Shown piece by piece: positions 1 through 8,511 of a stretch of 40,866 nt of DNA. Source of the stretch: Gp13-AA77 sp036521995 (GTDB lineage Bacteria; Acidobacteriota; Terriglobia; UBA7540); assembly GCA_036521995.1 (NCBI GenBank), contig DATDGR010000283.1:1-40866 (forward strand). The letters are read 5' to 3'. Every line of letters starts with the position of its first letter. Positions within the stretch are counted from its first letter, which is position 1. The notes under the pieces were generated by a model. It did no database searches and was not told the origin of the DNA. It saw only the letters and a program-made list of their open reading frames with translations. Made by a program: the position numbers and the translations under genes.

Positions 1-519
1 AAAGGCGCCGAGGTCCAGTGGACCTACGCTGTCGTGGGGAAAGAATCAGTCGACGGGGCAGACGGCTACTGGCTCGAGATGCGTACTGCGGCCCAGAAGG
101 GTGGGACGATGATCATGAAGCAGCTCATGGTGGTGAGCCCGGGCGGCGCTCAGATCAAGAGAATGATCGTGCAGGTCCCAGGCCGGCCGCCGATGGAGTT
201 GCCGGTCGGCATGATGGCCCCGGGCATGGGCAGGGCCAAGGGCGAGACGCCGGCCCCGTCATCCAAGGGTATTGACGGTGAGAAGTTGGGAAGTGAAAGC
301 GTGACCGTCCCCGCAGGTACCTTCGAGTGCGACCACTACCGCTCGACCGTCGAAGGCAAGAGCAGCGACGTGTGGGTCTCGATGAAAGTTGCGCCGTACG
401 GCCTGGTCAAGATGACCTCGCCGGACAGGAGTATGGTGCTCGAAAAGGTCCTTGAGCACGAGACGTCCCAAATCCAGGGCGAGCCGCAGAAGATGACCAT
501 GCCCGGCATGCCACAGTGA
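1..519 (+). CDS. Unknown protein, C-terminal part (cut by window edge)
   Basis: The frame is open from the first base of the window and ends with TGA at 517-519, so the true start lies to the left. About 172 residues are visible. I do not recognise the family with certainty. The visible part has short beta-rich stretches such as VTVPAGTFECDHYRSTVEGK and DVWVSMKVAPYGLVKM. This resembles the C-terminal half of periplasmic proteins that report on lipid or matrix material (DUF3108-like, or LolA-like folds), where a 'VPAGTFxCxH' segment is common. The tail is Met/Pro/Gly-rich. A GTG at 34 could be read as a start, but the upstream codons read as normal protein (KGAEVQWTYAVV), so an internal start is unlikely. 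The function is not assigned. Confidence 0.6.
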   Translation, partial: KGAEVQWTYAVVGKESVDGADGYWLEMRTAAQKGGTMIMKQLMVVSPGGAQIKRMIVQVPGRPPMELPVGMMAPGMGRAKGETPAPSSKGIDGEKLGSESVTVPAGTFECDHYRSTVEGKSSDVWVSMKVAPYGLVKMTSPDRSMVLEKVLEHETSQIQGEPQKMTMPGMPQ

Positions 520-569
520 CGATGGGTAACGGCTGAAAAGTCCCCGGGGCCCTGCTCGTTTCGATACCC

Positions 570-598
570 TTGACATACATAAGTATTTGGTATATACA
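570..598 (+). promoter_or_regulatory. Strong sigma-70-type promoter with no gene behind it
   Basis: TTGACA at 570-575 is followed after exactly 17 bases by TATACA at 593-598, a near-consensus housekeeping promoter in an AT-rich island. Transcription would begin near 605. No credible plus-strand protein gene follows before the M20 gene, which lies on the opposite strand. The promoter therefore either drives a non-coding RNA or is left over from a lost gene. Confidence 0.5.
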
Positions 599-976
599 TT
601 GTGCCAGGGTCGCAGCGGAAACATAGACTGTCCGACCGGAGTTAAGATCATGGGTATTTGCCGATGGCCGCACCGTTACTTATTGCGCTTCGTCACAAAA
701 TGAATTTGCATGACCCAGCCAAGCGGTGCGCGCAGCGGGTCAACGCTGCACCCGCCCAAACGGTGGGGCCCCCACGGGGGGTACAAGTGCCTGTTCGAAT
801 CCAGAGTGGTGAGCGATTATAATAATTAAGTTTAACTGCAAAGCTCGGCGAAGTGACGCCAATATTATTTTGAGACGAACCCAAACTTGTAACAGGCAGG
901 CTAGAAATAGGTAACAAGCATAAACAGGTCAAAGCAAGGAAAGCCCACCAAACCCAAATCTCAACCTTGAGTGGCG

Positions 977-1036
977 AAAGCCAGTTCAACAAGTGCTTCA
1001 GAATCAGCACACGGCTTGTGAGCGGAAAAAGCCAAA
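977..1036 (+). repeat. Copy A of a degenerate interspersed repeat
   Basis: The element reads AAGCCA, a short spacer, then AAGTGCTTCAGAATCAGCAC, a variable spacer and finally AAAGCCAAA. The same order of words occurs at 21800-21856 (copy B) and, in weaker form, at 21890-21958 (copy C). All copies are intergenic. It is not a known repeat family to me. Confidence 0.5.
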
Positions 1037-1156
1037 CCCAAACAGACCCGAGACCAAACCCAAGCTGGCGGGCGAGATCCAACTCTCAGGCGCACTGTGA
1101 GTTACAAGTAGGATGACAGGACAGCCTGCCGGTCTGAGGCGATGGATCGATCCGGC

Positions 1157-2344
1157 TTACAGGCTGGCAATCAATGCGGCCAGCAGAGCAGCGCGGCGCG
1201 GCAACTCGCGCACGATCACGTGTTCGTGTCGGGCATGGGCTCCGTCGCCGACGCCTCCCAGACCGTCGAGGGTCGGAATGCCGAGTGCCGCGGTGAAGTT
1301 GCCATCCGAACCGCCGCCCGTGCAAGCCTCGGCAACTTCGAAGCCCATCCTGAGAGCGAGCTCGCGAGCCTGCTCAAACAGGGCCGCGGCGTGTGCCCGC
1401 TCCAAAGGGGGCCGATTCACACCGCCTTCGATCTCGAGCCGGGCTTCGGGATGCACCGGCTTCAAGGCCTTGACTCGCCGCTCGATCCATTGGGCGTCGG
1501 CACGACGTGGAACACGCACATCAATGTGGGCATGGGCGACTTCGGGAACCACGTTGGCGCGGGAACCGCCTTCGACCACGCCGACGGTCAGAGTGACCCC
1601 TCGTTTGGGATCGGCCATCTGCTCGAGGCGGAGAATCTGCCGCGCCAGTTCCGTGATGGCGTTCACGCCCGCCGCCGGGTTGATGCCGGCGTGCGCCGGG
1701 CGGCCGTGCACCGTGATCCGGAACTCGCCCACGCCCTTGCGGGCGGTCTTGAGGGCGCCGTCACTCATAGCGGGCTCGAGCACGAGCACGGCGCGGGCGC
1801 GCCTGGCCTCGGCCAGCAGCCGCTTACGGAAGGCGCGGCTGGACACTTCTTCATCAGGGTTCAGGAACACCCGCACGGGCCTTGGCCGAGGCACCGAGAG
1901 CGCCTGGAGGGCCTTCATGGCCCAGAGAGCGCAAACGATGCCCGACTTCATATCGAAGATGCCGGGGCCATAGGCGCGTCCGGCACGCAGCTTGTAAGGC
2001 ATCGCGGCGAGCGTGCCGATCTCCCAAACGGTGTCGTGGTGGCCGAGTAGCAGGACGGGCTTGGCAGCCTGTTCTCGGCGGCGCTGGCCGGGCGCGTGAA
2101 GTTCGGTCGCCGGGAACTCCGCCACCACTGCGGCGCCTGCCGCAGGATGGTCAAGCAGCGCGGCCGATTTGGCGCCGGCGGCGGAGAACTCCCAGGCGAA
2201 GAACCGCGCCATAGCGTCAATCGAGGCCTTGGCGCCGCTCGGCGACTCGATTTCAACCGCGCGCCGGAGGCAATCGAGCAAGGCGTCGAGGTCGGAATGG
2301 CACCACTTGAGGAGGGCGCGAGGATCGAATTCTGTGGTTGTCAT
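1157..2344 (-). CDS. M20 family metallopeptidase (carboxypeptidase G2 / ArgE-DapE type)
   Basis: A predicted zinc-dependent exo- or dipeptidase that hydrolyses a terminal amide or peptide bond. Counting from the ATG at 2344 it is 395 residues, the usual M20A length. The metal-site motifs appear in family order: GHHDTVW (about 101-107, with His102 and Asp104), the bridging Asp131 in GIFDMKSG, the catalytic Glu pair in NPDEEVSS (165-166), VLEPA (about 188-192), the dimerisation-domain motif GRPAHAG (214-220), and a C-terminal HARHEHV that supplies the last metal ligand. GGGSDGNF is also typical. An upstream TTG at 2407 would add 21 residues of low-complexity sequence, so I prefer the ATG. It lies 97 bases downstream of the cupin gene on the same strand and may be co-transcribed. 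No signal peptide is seen. The substrate is unknown; glutamate-type carboxypeptidase is the nearest subgroup. Confidence 0.9.
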   Translation of the reverse strand: MTTTEFDPRALLKWCHSDLDALLDCLRRAVEIESPSGAKASIDAMARFFAWEFSAAGAKSAALLDHPAAGAAVVAEFPATELHAPGQRRREQAAKPVLLLGHHDTVWEIGTLAAMPYKLRAGRAYGPGIFDMKSGIVCALWAMKALQALSVPRPRPVRVFLNPDEEVSSRAFRKRLLAEARRARAVLVLEPAMSDGALKTARKGVGEFRITVHGRPAHAGINPAAGVNAITELARQILRLEQMADPKRGVTLTVGVVEGGSRANVVPEVAHAHIDVRVPRRADAQWIERRVKALKPVHPEARLEIEGGVNRPPLERAHAAALFEQARELALRMGFEVAEACTGGGSDGNFTAALGIPTLDGLGGVGDGAHARHEHVIVRELPRRAALLAALIASL

Positions 2345-2440
2345 AGGAAGCGTGGTCTTCTTGTGATTTTTCCGTTGGGGCGAGCGTGTTGGAGCGCCCG
2401 CTGCCAACCCGTCTTGCTGAAAACCTGCGAAATTAGCGCA

Positions 2441-2800
2441 TCAGATGGCGTCGAGCACCGGGACGGTGCGTTCGTTCTGCACGTTGCCGGTGTTCAGAGT
2501 GGACGCCGGCTCAAAGAGCAGAACGTGCGCTTCCTCCTCGGCCACAGGACGATGTTCGACGCCACGCGGAACAATCAGGAATTCACCCTCTTCCAGCCAC
2601 AGATGGCGATCGCGGAACTCCATGCGAAAACGGCCCTTGAGCACCAGAAAGAGCTCGTCTTCGGATTCGTGATGATGCCACACGAAAGGCCCCGTGAACT
2701 TCACCAACTTCACCAGTTGACCGTTGAGTTCTCCCACGACTTTGGGTTTCCACTGCTCGCTAAACAGAGAAAGCTTCTGTCGCAGGTTAACCTTTTCCAC
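2441..2800 (-). CDS. Small single-domain cupin protein
   Basis: A 119-residue protein made of one cupin beta-barrel. Cupin motif 1 is WHHHESEDELFLVLKGRF (about 41-58), with the three histidines and a glutamate that normally bind a metal. Motif 2 is GEFLIVPRGVEHRPVA (about 72-87). This is the stand-alone type often annotated as mannose-6-phosphate isomerase-like, though such proteins are not isomerases and their substrate is usually unknown. The start is GTG, with no Shine-Dalgarno sequence upstream. Instead a -10-like GATAAA sits about a dozen bases before the GTG, so the message could be leaderless. The M20 peptidase follows 97 bases downstream on the same strand. Confidence 0.85.
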   Translation of the reverse strand: MEKVNLRQKLSLFSEQWKPKVVGELNGQLVKLVKFTGPFVWHHHESEDELFLVLKGRFRMEFRDRHLWLEEGEFLIVPRGVEHRPVAEEEAHVLLFEPASTLNTGNVQNERTVPVLDAI

Positions 2801-3114
2801 GTTACGGAGTTTATCATGCCGCGCCCGGACCGGGAATCGGCCCGCAAGCCGGCGGCAATGATAAGGTGCACTTACGTGACATCACGGTTGCGGAAGATCG
2901 CGCCGAAACCGTTTTCGGGGCTCGTCGAACTGGCTGCCCGAGTGGTCGATAGAGCGGTTCGGCGAGTCTCGGTCAAGCGCGGCAAAGAGCGCAATTTAGC
3001 GCTAAGTCTTCAGTTGACGCTCAGAAGTTGGGATCTCGTTTTTCATGTCACTCTTTCCGTTACCTGCTCTTCCGCTTGCACCCACCGGCCTCAGCGAGCC
3101 CGACTAGCCCCTCG
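2801..3114. other. Intergenic region upstream of the cupin gene
   Basis: No gene is seen. A perfect 10-base palindrome TTAGCGCTAA lies at 2996-3005 and could be an operator. A segment near 2933-2970 (GCCCGAGTGGTCGATAGAGC) looks like the D-arm of a serine or leucine tRNA, but no anticodon arm, T-arm or acceptor stem can be built around it. Confidence 0.4.
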
Positions 3115-4539
3115 CTACGGCGCGAGTTCGACGACCAAGGCGCTTCCGGCCGGAACCTGGAGCTTACAGACATTCCCGCTAGCACGCAGACTCTCTCTCT
3201 CTTTCGGGGACCACTGGCCGTCACTCGTGACCATTGAGCCGCCGAGGCTGACTTCATCCTTGCTGTCCAGGGCTGGGGCCGTGAGGCGGATCAGCTCGCC
3301 CGAGTTCAATTGCCGCGGTGACTCCAGCGTCACTTCAGCTCCGTGGCTCTCGTCCTTATTGATCATCGTCACCCAGACGCGTCCACCTTCGCCGGAGACC
3401 GCGTAGGCTCTGAAATTGATTCCCGATGCCTCGGAGTCAACGGCCAGCAATTGGCCCCGGCTGGCGAGCGCAAAGGCCAGCATCCCGTAGTAGAGGGGTC
3501 GCGCCACACAATTCCCCTGCTCGTCCCTGTCGATAGGGGTGTATTTGCTGATCCATCCCAGGTGGTTGACTCCCGTTTCTATATTGAGTCCAGCGCCGCC
3601 GGCCGCCGCCAGTTCAAACATGAGATCCAAGCCCCAGAGTGCGGAAGCGAAAGTGTCGCTGACTCCGGCCTTTCCCCCGCCGAAGCAGGAGTTGGTTTCA
3701 ACGATCCGATAGGGCACCTTCACCGCGAGCGAGGTCGCCCGCAGTTGCTCGATGACCCTGCTGAATTGCCCTCTCGGCTTCAGGAGGTTTTGCAGCGTGC
3801 TGGCCGGATTTTGAGGTGGGCCCTCTTCGTAGAAGTGATGCGTCAGCAGCCTCGACCTGCTGCCTTCGTCCCGGGCGAATGAGACAACCCAGTCCGTCCG
3901 GGTAGCTGCGTCGGGACCCGCCATGGGCGCGCCGGGAAGGCGACCACGGACCGCTCCAACGTAGCGTTTGAATTCGTCGTAGAACTCCGGATAATCATAG
4001 TTCGACGGCCGGTGCCCGTTCCGGCCGAAAAGGTCGGGCTCGTTCCCGATCTGGAAAGCCAGCAATGCGTCTCCCGCCGCAGACGCCAGCGCCGCTGCTT
4101 CCTCGGCCGCCATTTCCGGGGTGCCTCTGCCCAGATTCAAACCCCAGATCAGTTTCCAACCGGTGGCCCGCAGAAAGCCTCCTAGGTCCCCGACCACGGC
4201 CTGGTTGATAACCGACTGCTTGGGCGCAGAGACGGCCGCGCCTTTCGCGGACCAGATGGCGAAGTCTGACGTATTGCCACCGACGCGGATCACTCCCACC
4301 GAGCTGAGCCGGCGCACGAACCCGATCAGCCCCCGGTTGTTGGCAGCCAGCAGGCCCCGATCGGCAACCGAGGCGGTCTCGTAGCCCAATCCCAGAAAGT
4401 CAGGCGGGATTAGGGGCCCGGTACGCTCCGGACGCAAACGGAGGCGCACCGGCCTCCCCTGGGCCTGCGACCCCAGGGTCCGCCGGGCAAAGGTGGCGAA
4501 GCCGCAGGCGCATGTGGTTACGAACTCACGGCGATTCAT
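3115..4539 (-). CDS. Secreted GH79 glycoside hydrolase (beta-glucuronidase-like)
   Basis: A predicted exported enzyme that releases terminal glucuronic acid or a derivative from glycans. Counting from the ATG at 4539 it has 474 residues. The start is chosen because GGGAG lies just upstream and MNRREF opens a twin-arginine (Tat) signal; a GTG or ATG further upstream at 4578 would put residues before that signal. The (beta/alpha)8 domain shows IRVGGNTSDFAIW (about 84-96), the acid/base Glu167 in QIGNEPDLF and the nucleophile Glu281 in RIVETNSCFGGG. The 114-residue spacing between them is the same as I recall for the GH79 beta-glucuronidase of Acidobacterium capsulatum (Glu173 and Glu287). A C-terminal beta-sandwich follows (about residues 380-474). 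It appears to be transcribed alone. Family membership is firm; exact substrate is inferred. Confidence 0.85.
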   Translation of the reverse strand: MNRREFVTTCACGFATFARRTLGSQAQGRPVRLRLRPERTGPLIPPDFLGLGYETASVADRGLLAANNRGLIGFVRRLSSVGVIRVGGNTSDFAIWSAKGAAVSAPKQSVINQAVVGDLGGFLRATGWKLIWGLNLGRGTPEMAAEEAAALASAAGDALLAFQIGNEPDLFGRNGHRPSNYDYPEFYDEFKRYVGAVRGRLPGAPMAGPDAATRTDWVVSFARDEGSRSRLLTHHFYEEGPPQNPASTLQNLLKPRGQFSRVIEQLRATSLAVKVPYRIVETNSCFGGGKAGVSDTFASALWGLDLMFELAAAGGAGLNIETGVNHLGWISKYTPIDRDEQGNCVARPLYYGMLAFALASRGQLLAVDSEASGINFRAYAVSGEGGRVWVTMINKDESHGAEVTLESPRQLNSGELIRLTAPALDSKDEVSLGGSMVTSDGQWSPKERESLRASGNVCKLQVPAGSALVVELAP

Positions 4540-4688
4540 CGGCAAACTCCCGGCTTGGGTGGCGCGCGAGGCCGTCAAAAGAGCTAGGGAGGATGCCCGG
4601 AAAATGGTCTAACAAGAACCCGAAGCGCGGCCCATAGCCGCGACTAAGCCACCCGCCAAGTCAATAAGCGGCGGGATATCGCGTTTCA

Positions 4689-4928
4689 TCATTCGGGAAT
4701 GGCAAAGAACTTGAAGCGCAGCCCGGCCTCGTATTCTTTCTTGGCCGCCTTTGCCTTGTTACGGAGATCTTCTTCCCGGAAGTGGGCCTGCTCCCATCGA
4801 TCAACTTCCGCCACCGAATGGTTCACCGAAGCAAGAGCTTCTTCTTCCCGGATCGCACCGATCCAGTCCTCAACAGCAGCCTTGTAGGCGCTCTGTAATT
4901 CATCAAGTCCTTTGCTCTCATGTCCCAT
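4689..4928 (-). CDS. Small conserved-looking helical protein of unknown function
   Basis: This 79-residue protein starts with ATG at 4928, preceded by a very strong ribosome site (GGGGGAGG, 6 bases before the start). The sequence is charged and helical, for example SAYKAAVEDWIGAIREEEAL and WEQAHFREEDLRNKAKAAKK, with no signal peptide and no cysteines. It looks like a small soluble coiled-coil or scaffold-type protein. The strong ribosome site and the clean codon pattern argue that it is real. I do not recognise a named family. It sits between the GH79 gene (same strand, 149 bases downstream) and the divergent SYLF gene. Confidence 0.7.
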   Translation of the reverse strand: MGHESKGLDELQSAYKAAVEDWIGAIREEEALASVNHSVAEVDRWEQAHFREEDLRNKAKAAKKEYEAGLRFKFFAIPE

Positions 4929-5193
4929 AGCTCGCCTCCCCCAGAGGCAGCATAACAGAGAATGAATCCGCCTTGATCTTGCATTGAAGCCGTTTCGGCT
5001 GTACCCTGCTCTAGACTATGAATACCCGGCTAGTACAGGAATCCGCCGCCAAACTTAATGACTCGCAAGACTGGCTGTCAACCTTCGAACTCTCCCATCG
5101 TCGATTCCTCGCCGCAGGGAGGTCGGGCAGGTGGAATGTGTGAAGTTTGGAAGCTGATTCCCATGACATTCAAAATTGGCAAAGGAGATGAAC

Positions 5194-5907
5194 ATGAAAG
5201 CGAGTCAGATATTCCGCACCTCTCACCAGTGGACCCCGGCCTTGCTGGTCGTTGTGGTCCTCATGCTGCTGTCTATTCTGCCCGTTTGGGGCGCCGATAA
5301 GACGAAAGACGAGGAGACCATCGGGAACGCCACCACGGTGTTACAGGCCATGGTCAGCGGGAAGGACGTGCCGGCGGACACCCTGGCGAAGGCTGATTGC
5401 GTGATGGTTCTGCCCAACGTGAAGAAGTTCGGAATCGGCATTGGCGGAAGCGGCGGCCGTGGGCCCATGAGCTGCCGCACGGGTGACGACTTTAGCGGTA
5501 AGTGGTCACCCCCGGCGATGTACAGCGCCAGCGGCGCGAGCGTCGGCCTGCAGATTGGGGGGTCATCCAGTGATTTCATCCTCCTGCTGATGGACAAAAA
5601 GGCGATGGATGCCTTCTTGAAAGGGAAGAGCAAGCTCGGCAGGGATGCAACCGCAGCGGCGGGTCCGGGCGCCACGGCCGCCTCAGTTGGAGGCGACGTG
5701 CTGACCTACGGGCGTGCCAAAGGTTTGTTCGCCGGTGTGTCACTGGGAGATGCCACGCTGACCCCGGACGACAGCGCCAATCAGCGCCTTTACGGCAAGA
5801 CCGTGAGCGCGCGTGACATCGTTCGGGGGGATGCCGTTCAGTCGACTACCGCGGGCCAGGCCTTTGTCTCTTTGCTCGACAGTCACGTGGCAACGCACAG
5901 CCACTGA
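5194..5907 (+). CDS. Secreted SYLF-domain (Ysc84-type) lipid-binding protein
   Basis: A 237-residue exported protein. The start at 5194 is set by AAAGGAG at 5181-5187, six bases ahead; a TTG at 5176 and an ATG at 5188 are wrongly placed. The N-terminus is a classical signal peptide: about 12 polar residues, a long hydrophobic run (LLVVVVLMLLSILPV), then WG/ADK as a likely cleavage site. The mature part matches the SYLF/DUF500 pattern: 'ADCVMVLPNVKKFGIGIGGSGGRG', then a segment with APxxYxxxGASVGLQIGG-like sequence, DFILLLMDKKAMDAFLKGK, and the closing ACVSLGDATLTPD-type GVSLGDATLTPD before the YGK/ARDI tail. Bacterial SYLF proteins are thought to bind lipids in the envelope, but their role is unclear. 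It is monocistronic. Confidence 0.85.
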   Translation: MKASQIFRTSHQWTPALLVVVVLMLLSILPVWGADKTKDEETIGNATTVLQAMVSGKDVPADTLAKADCVMVLPNVKKFGIGIGGSGGRGPMSCRTGDDFSGKWSPPAMYSASGASVGLQIGGSSSDFILLLMDKKAMDAFLKGKSKLGRDATAAAGPGATAASVGGDVLTYGRAKGLFAGVSLGDATLTPDDSANQRLYGKTVSARDIVRGDAVQSTTAGQAFVSLLDSHVATHSH

Positions 5908-6264
5908 GAAACCGATTCTGGGACCGGAAAAACCGCCGAATCCTAACTCCGCCGGTGTCTGTCAGATGGGGTTTGGGACAGCCTCGGCTCGCTTTCTTCC
6001 CTTTCGTCCAGTTGAATGAATCAAATCAAGCCCCGGAGAAATGTCTTAGACCTTTGTCTTGACGAGGCCACGGACCACACTTCTCCCTTCAGTCTGCGGC
6101 GGAACATCCGGCGTATTCGCACCTTTGTGCGCGGGTGTTCCGGAACCCGATTGGTGCTGACAGGCGGCGCCTGGACATCTTATTCTTAAAGAGCGCACGA
6201 TCTATCTGCTCCCTGAGGATCCAGGCCGTTTCTTGTACGGGCCCTTCCTCCGCAAAGGTGGTCA
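5908..6264. other. Intergenic leader region of the GH57 gene with a branched hairpin
   Basis: No gene is seen in these 357 bases. A nested dyad occurs at 6101-6141. The outer stem pairs GGAACA (6101-6106) with TGTTCC (6136-6141). A perfect inner stem pairs CGCAC (6118-6122) with GTGCG (6127-6131) around a CTTT loop. It ends 123 bases before the GH57 start codon and could be a 5'-leader structure or a DNA-binding site. Confidence 0.4.
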
Positions 6265-8484
6265 TTGTCGCCGGTATCCCTCGTCCTCGTGCTCCATTCT
6301 CACCAGCCGGTGGGCAACTTCGACCACGTCATCGAAGAGGCCTACCGCAAATCCTACCAGCCCTTCCTGGAGGCCCTGGCCGAACATCCTCAGGTGCGCG
6401 TCAGCCTGCACTATTCGGGACATCTGCTGGAATGGATCGAGAACCACCATCCCGAGTTTTTCTCGAAGCTCCGCAGCATGGTGGAGCGCGGGCAGGTGGA
6501 AATGGTGGGCGGCGGCTACTATGAGCCCATTCTGCCCTCCATCCCGGATCGGGACAAGATGGCGCAGCTTGCGAAGCTTCGCGAATATATCGGCAGCCGC
6601 TTCGGCGTGGCGCCCAGGGGGGCTTGGCTGGCCGAGCGCGTCTGGGAACCTTCGCTGGCGCGGCCGCTGGCCGAGGCGGGCGTGGACTATATCGTGCTCG
6701 ACGACACCCACTTTCTGGCTGCAGGTGTCGAGGCCCGGGACTTGCGTGGATATTACGTTACCGAGGACGCTGGATGCCTTCTTCGCCTGCTGCCCAGCGT
6801 CAAGACACTGCGCTACACCATTCCGTTTCGGGATACGAGTGAGACCCTGGACCTGTTGCGGCAAGGACTCGCGGGGGCGGAGTCATCGCCCCTGTTTTGC
6901 ATGGGCGATGACATGGAAAAGTTTGGGGGCTGGCCCGGCACGTTTGAGCATTGCTACCGGGACGGCTGGCTGGAGGGCTTCTTTCAGGCCCTCGAACAAT
7001 CCGCGGACTGGCTGCAGGTGGCAACGGCTTCCGAATACGTGGCGGTGAATCCTCCCCTCGGCCGCACTTATCTGCCCACGGCTTCCTATGAGGAAATGAT
7101 GTTCTGGGCCCTGCCGCTTGAGGCCGCTCGCGAGTTCAAGGCCTGCCTTGAAGAGAGCAGCAAGCTGCCGGGCGCCGAGCACTTTCACCGCTTTCTGCGC
7201 GGTGGGTTCTGGCGCCATTTTCTGGCCAAGTATCCCGAGTCTAATCAGGTGCACAAACTCATGCTGGACGTCAGCCGGCGCCTGCAGTCGGCGCGCACGT
7301 CAGCGGATGCCAGGGAGTTCGAGACCACCCTGGCCGAGGCCGAAACCCACCTGCTCGCTTCGCAGTGTAACGACTCTTACTGGCACGGCATTTTTGGCGG
7401 GTTGTACACGCCGCATCTGCGCACCGGAGTCCTGCGCCACCTAATCCAGGCGGAATCGGCCCTGGACACGATCGAGATCGGGCCAGGTCCTGGCTTGCGC
7501 GTTCGTCCGATCGACTTCGATTGCGATGGCCACCGGGAGGTGCTGGTGGAAGATGCTCTCTATAGCCTGGTGCTACGCCCAGCAGACGGTGGAACCGTAT
7601 CGAGTTTGCGTTTTAAGCCGGCCAAAACAGAGCTGATCAACTCGCTGACGCGCCGGCGGGAGGTCTACCATGACGAGGTGCAGGCTGCGTCCCGTGCCGA
7701 ATCGGCCGATGCCGGACAGCCGGCCTCGATTCACGACCTGGTAGCCAGCAAGGAGCCGAACCTGGCCGCGTTCCTCCACTACGACCGCTACCGGCGATAT
7801 GCCTTTCGCACTTACGCATTCCTTGCCTCAAAACAATGGCAGGATTATGAGTCACTGACGCTCGGGGAGAGTCAGGGTCTAGCCGGCGGCGCCTGGGCCC
7901 TGGTGCCTCCGCGATCGGAGATCCAGGGTGATCTCGACGGCTTTGAACTCGAGAGGGCGTCCTCGGTTGAGACGGCTGGCGCCCAGTGGGCCATCCGGGC
8001 CGCCAAGTCGCTCACCACCCAGGCGGCCGGCGCCACGTGGCGTCTTGAGTGCCACTCGCGATTCGATGGATCGCAACTTACCTCGGCGGCGCCGGCGGAG
8101 GAATCATCGCTTGCCTTCGGCCTGGAACTGGTCTTCAACCTGCTTGCTCCCGAGGCACCGGGCCGGTACTTCCGCTCCGCGGCGGGCGATGGCAACCGCA
8201 CTGAGCCTCTTCGCTTCCGAGGCGAGCTCAGCGGATCGGAGCTGCTGGTGGTGGATGAATGGCAAGGCGTGAGGATCTCACTCACGGCGGAGCCGGAGCC
8301 CGTGTGGTGGATCACGCCCATCGAGACGGTCTCGCAGTCGGAGTCGGGCTTCGAGCGCGTCTACCAGGGTTCGGCGATCCTGGCGGTGTGGAGGCCCAAA
8401 ATATCCCTCTCCTTGAGCTCAGCGCTGAAGCCTGCTTTCGAAAGCCGGCTGAGGATGAAAATCCAATCCTGGAAGCCGGTCTAG
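6265..8484 (+). CDS. GH57 4-alpha-glucanotransferase / alpha-amylase-like protein
   Basis: A predicted cytoplasmic retaining enzyme that cuts and re-forms alpha-1,4-glucan chains. Its 739 residues are the size of the Thermococcus litoralis-type glucanotransferase, with the GH57 barrel followed by helical and beta-rich C-terminal domains (DUF1925/DUF1926 type). Family regions are visible: HSHQP (11-15), GGGYYEPILPSIPDRDK (82-98), the nucleophile Glu124 in GAWLAERVWEP, LDDTHF (145-150), and the acid-base Asp pair 215-216 in MGDDMEKFGGWPG. The start is TTG at 6265, with AAAGGTGG just upstream; the first residues (SLVLVLHSHQP) are the family's normal beginning, so a longer protein is unlikely. 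The MFS gene begins 27 bases after the stop and is probably in the same transcript. Whether it acts as a transferase or a hydrolase cannot be decided from sequence. Confidence 0.87.
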   Translation: MSPVSLVLVLHSHQPVGNFDHVIEEAYRKSYQPFLEALAEHPQVRVSLHYSGHLLEWIENHHPEFFSKLRSMVERGQVEMVGGGYYEPILPSIPDRDKMAQLAKLREYIGSRFGVAPRGAWLAERVWEPSLARPLAEAGVDYIVLDDTHFLAAGVEARDLRGYYVTEDAGCLLRLLPSVKTLRYTIPFRDTSETLDLLRQGLAGAESSPLFCMGDDMEKFGGWPGTFEHCYRDGWLEGFFQALEQSADWLQVATASEYVAVNPPLGRTYLPTASYEEMMFWALPLEAAREFKACLEESSKLPGAEHFHRFLRGGFWRHFLAKYPESNQVHKLMLDVSRRLQSARTSADAREFETTLAEAETHLLASQCNDSYWHGIFGGLYTPHLRTGVLRHLIQAESALDTIEIGPGPGLRVRPIDFDCDGHREVLVEDALYSLVLRPADGGTVSSLRFKPAKTELINSLTRRREVYHDEVQAASRAESADAGQPASIHDLVASKEPNLAAFLHYDRYRRYAFRTYAFLASKQWQDYESLTLGESQGLAGGAWALVPPRSEIQGDLDGFELERASSVETAGAQWAIRAAKSLTTQAAGATWRLECHSRFDGSQLTSAAPAEESSLAFGLELVFNLLAPEAPGRYFRSAAGDGNRTEPLRFRGELSGSELLVVDEWQGVRISLTAEPEPVWWITPIETVSQSESGFERVYQGSAILAVWRPKISLSLSSALKPAFESRLRMKIQSWKPV

Positions 8485-8511
8485 GCGCCACGTTCTGACG
8501 AACTTTTCCGC

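Larger units (their letters stand above)
520..1156. other. Non-coding region with stacked hairpins downstream of an orphan promoter
   Basis: I see no convincing protein gene here. Two mutually exclusive hairpins can form. One pairs GCAGCG (732-737) with CGCTGC (744-749); the other pairs GCGGGT (735-740) with ACCCGC (750-755). A further perfect stem, GTGGGG/CCCCAC, lies at 763-775. The stretch 810-900 is AT-rich, and 977-1036 carries a repeat also found near 21.8 kb. The alternative pairing downstream of the promoter at 570-598 resembles a small RNA or attenuator, but no known RNA family was recognised. Confidence 0.4.

Noticed and set aside
790..815. tRNA T-arm-like GTTCGAATCC in the 520-1156 spacer
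   Set aside because: The flanking bases do not form a T-stem, and no anticodon arm or acceptor stem can be found on either strand.
693..1082. Minus-strand open frame of 129 codons
   Set aside because: No ribosome site, no codon bias, and it runs through the repeat and hairpin region; read as a chance frame.
2930..2975. tRNA D-arm-like GCCCGAGTGGTCGATAGAGC
   Set aside because: No anticodon stem, variable arm or T-arm follows at the right distance; treated as chance.
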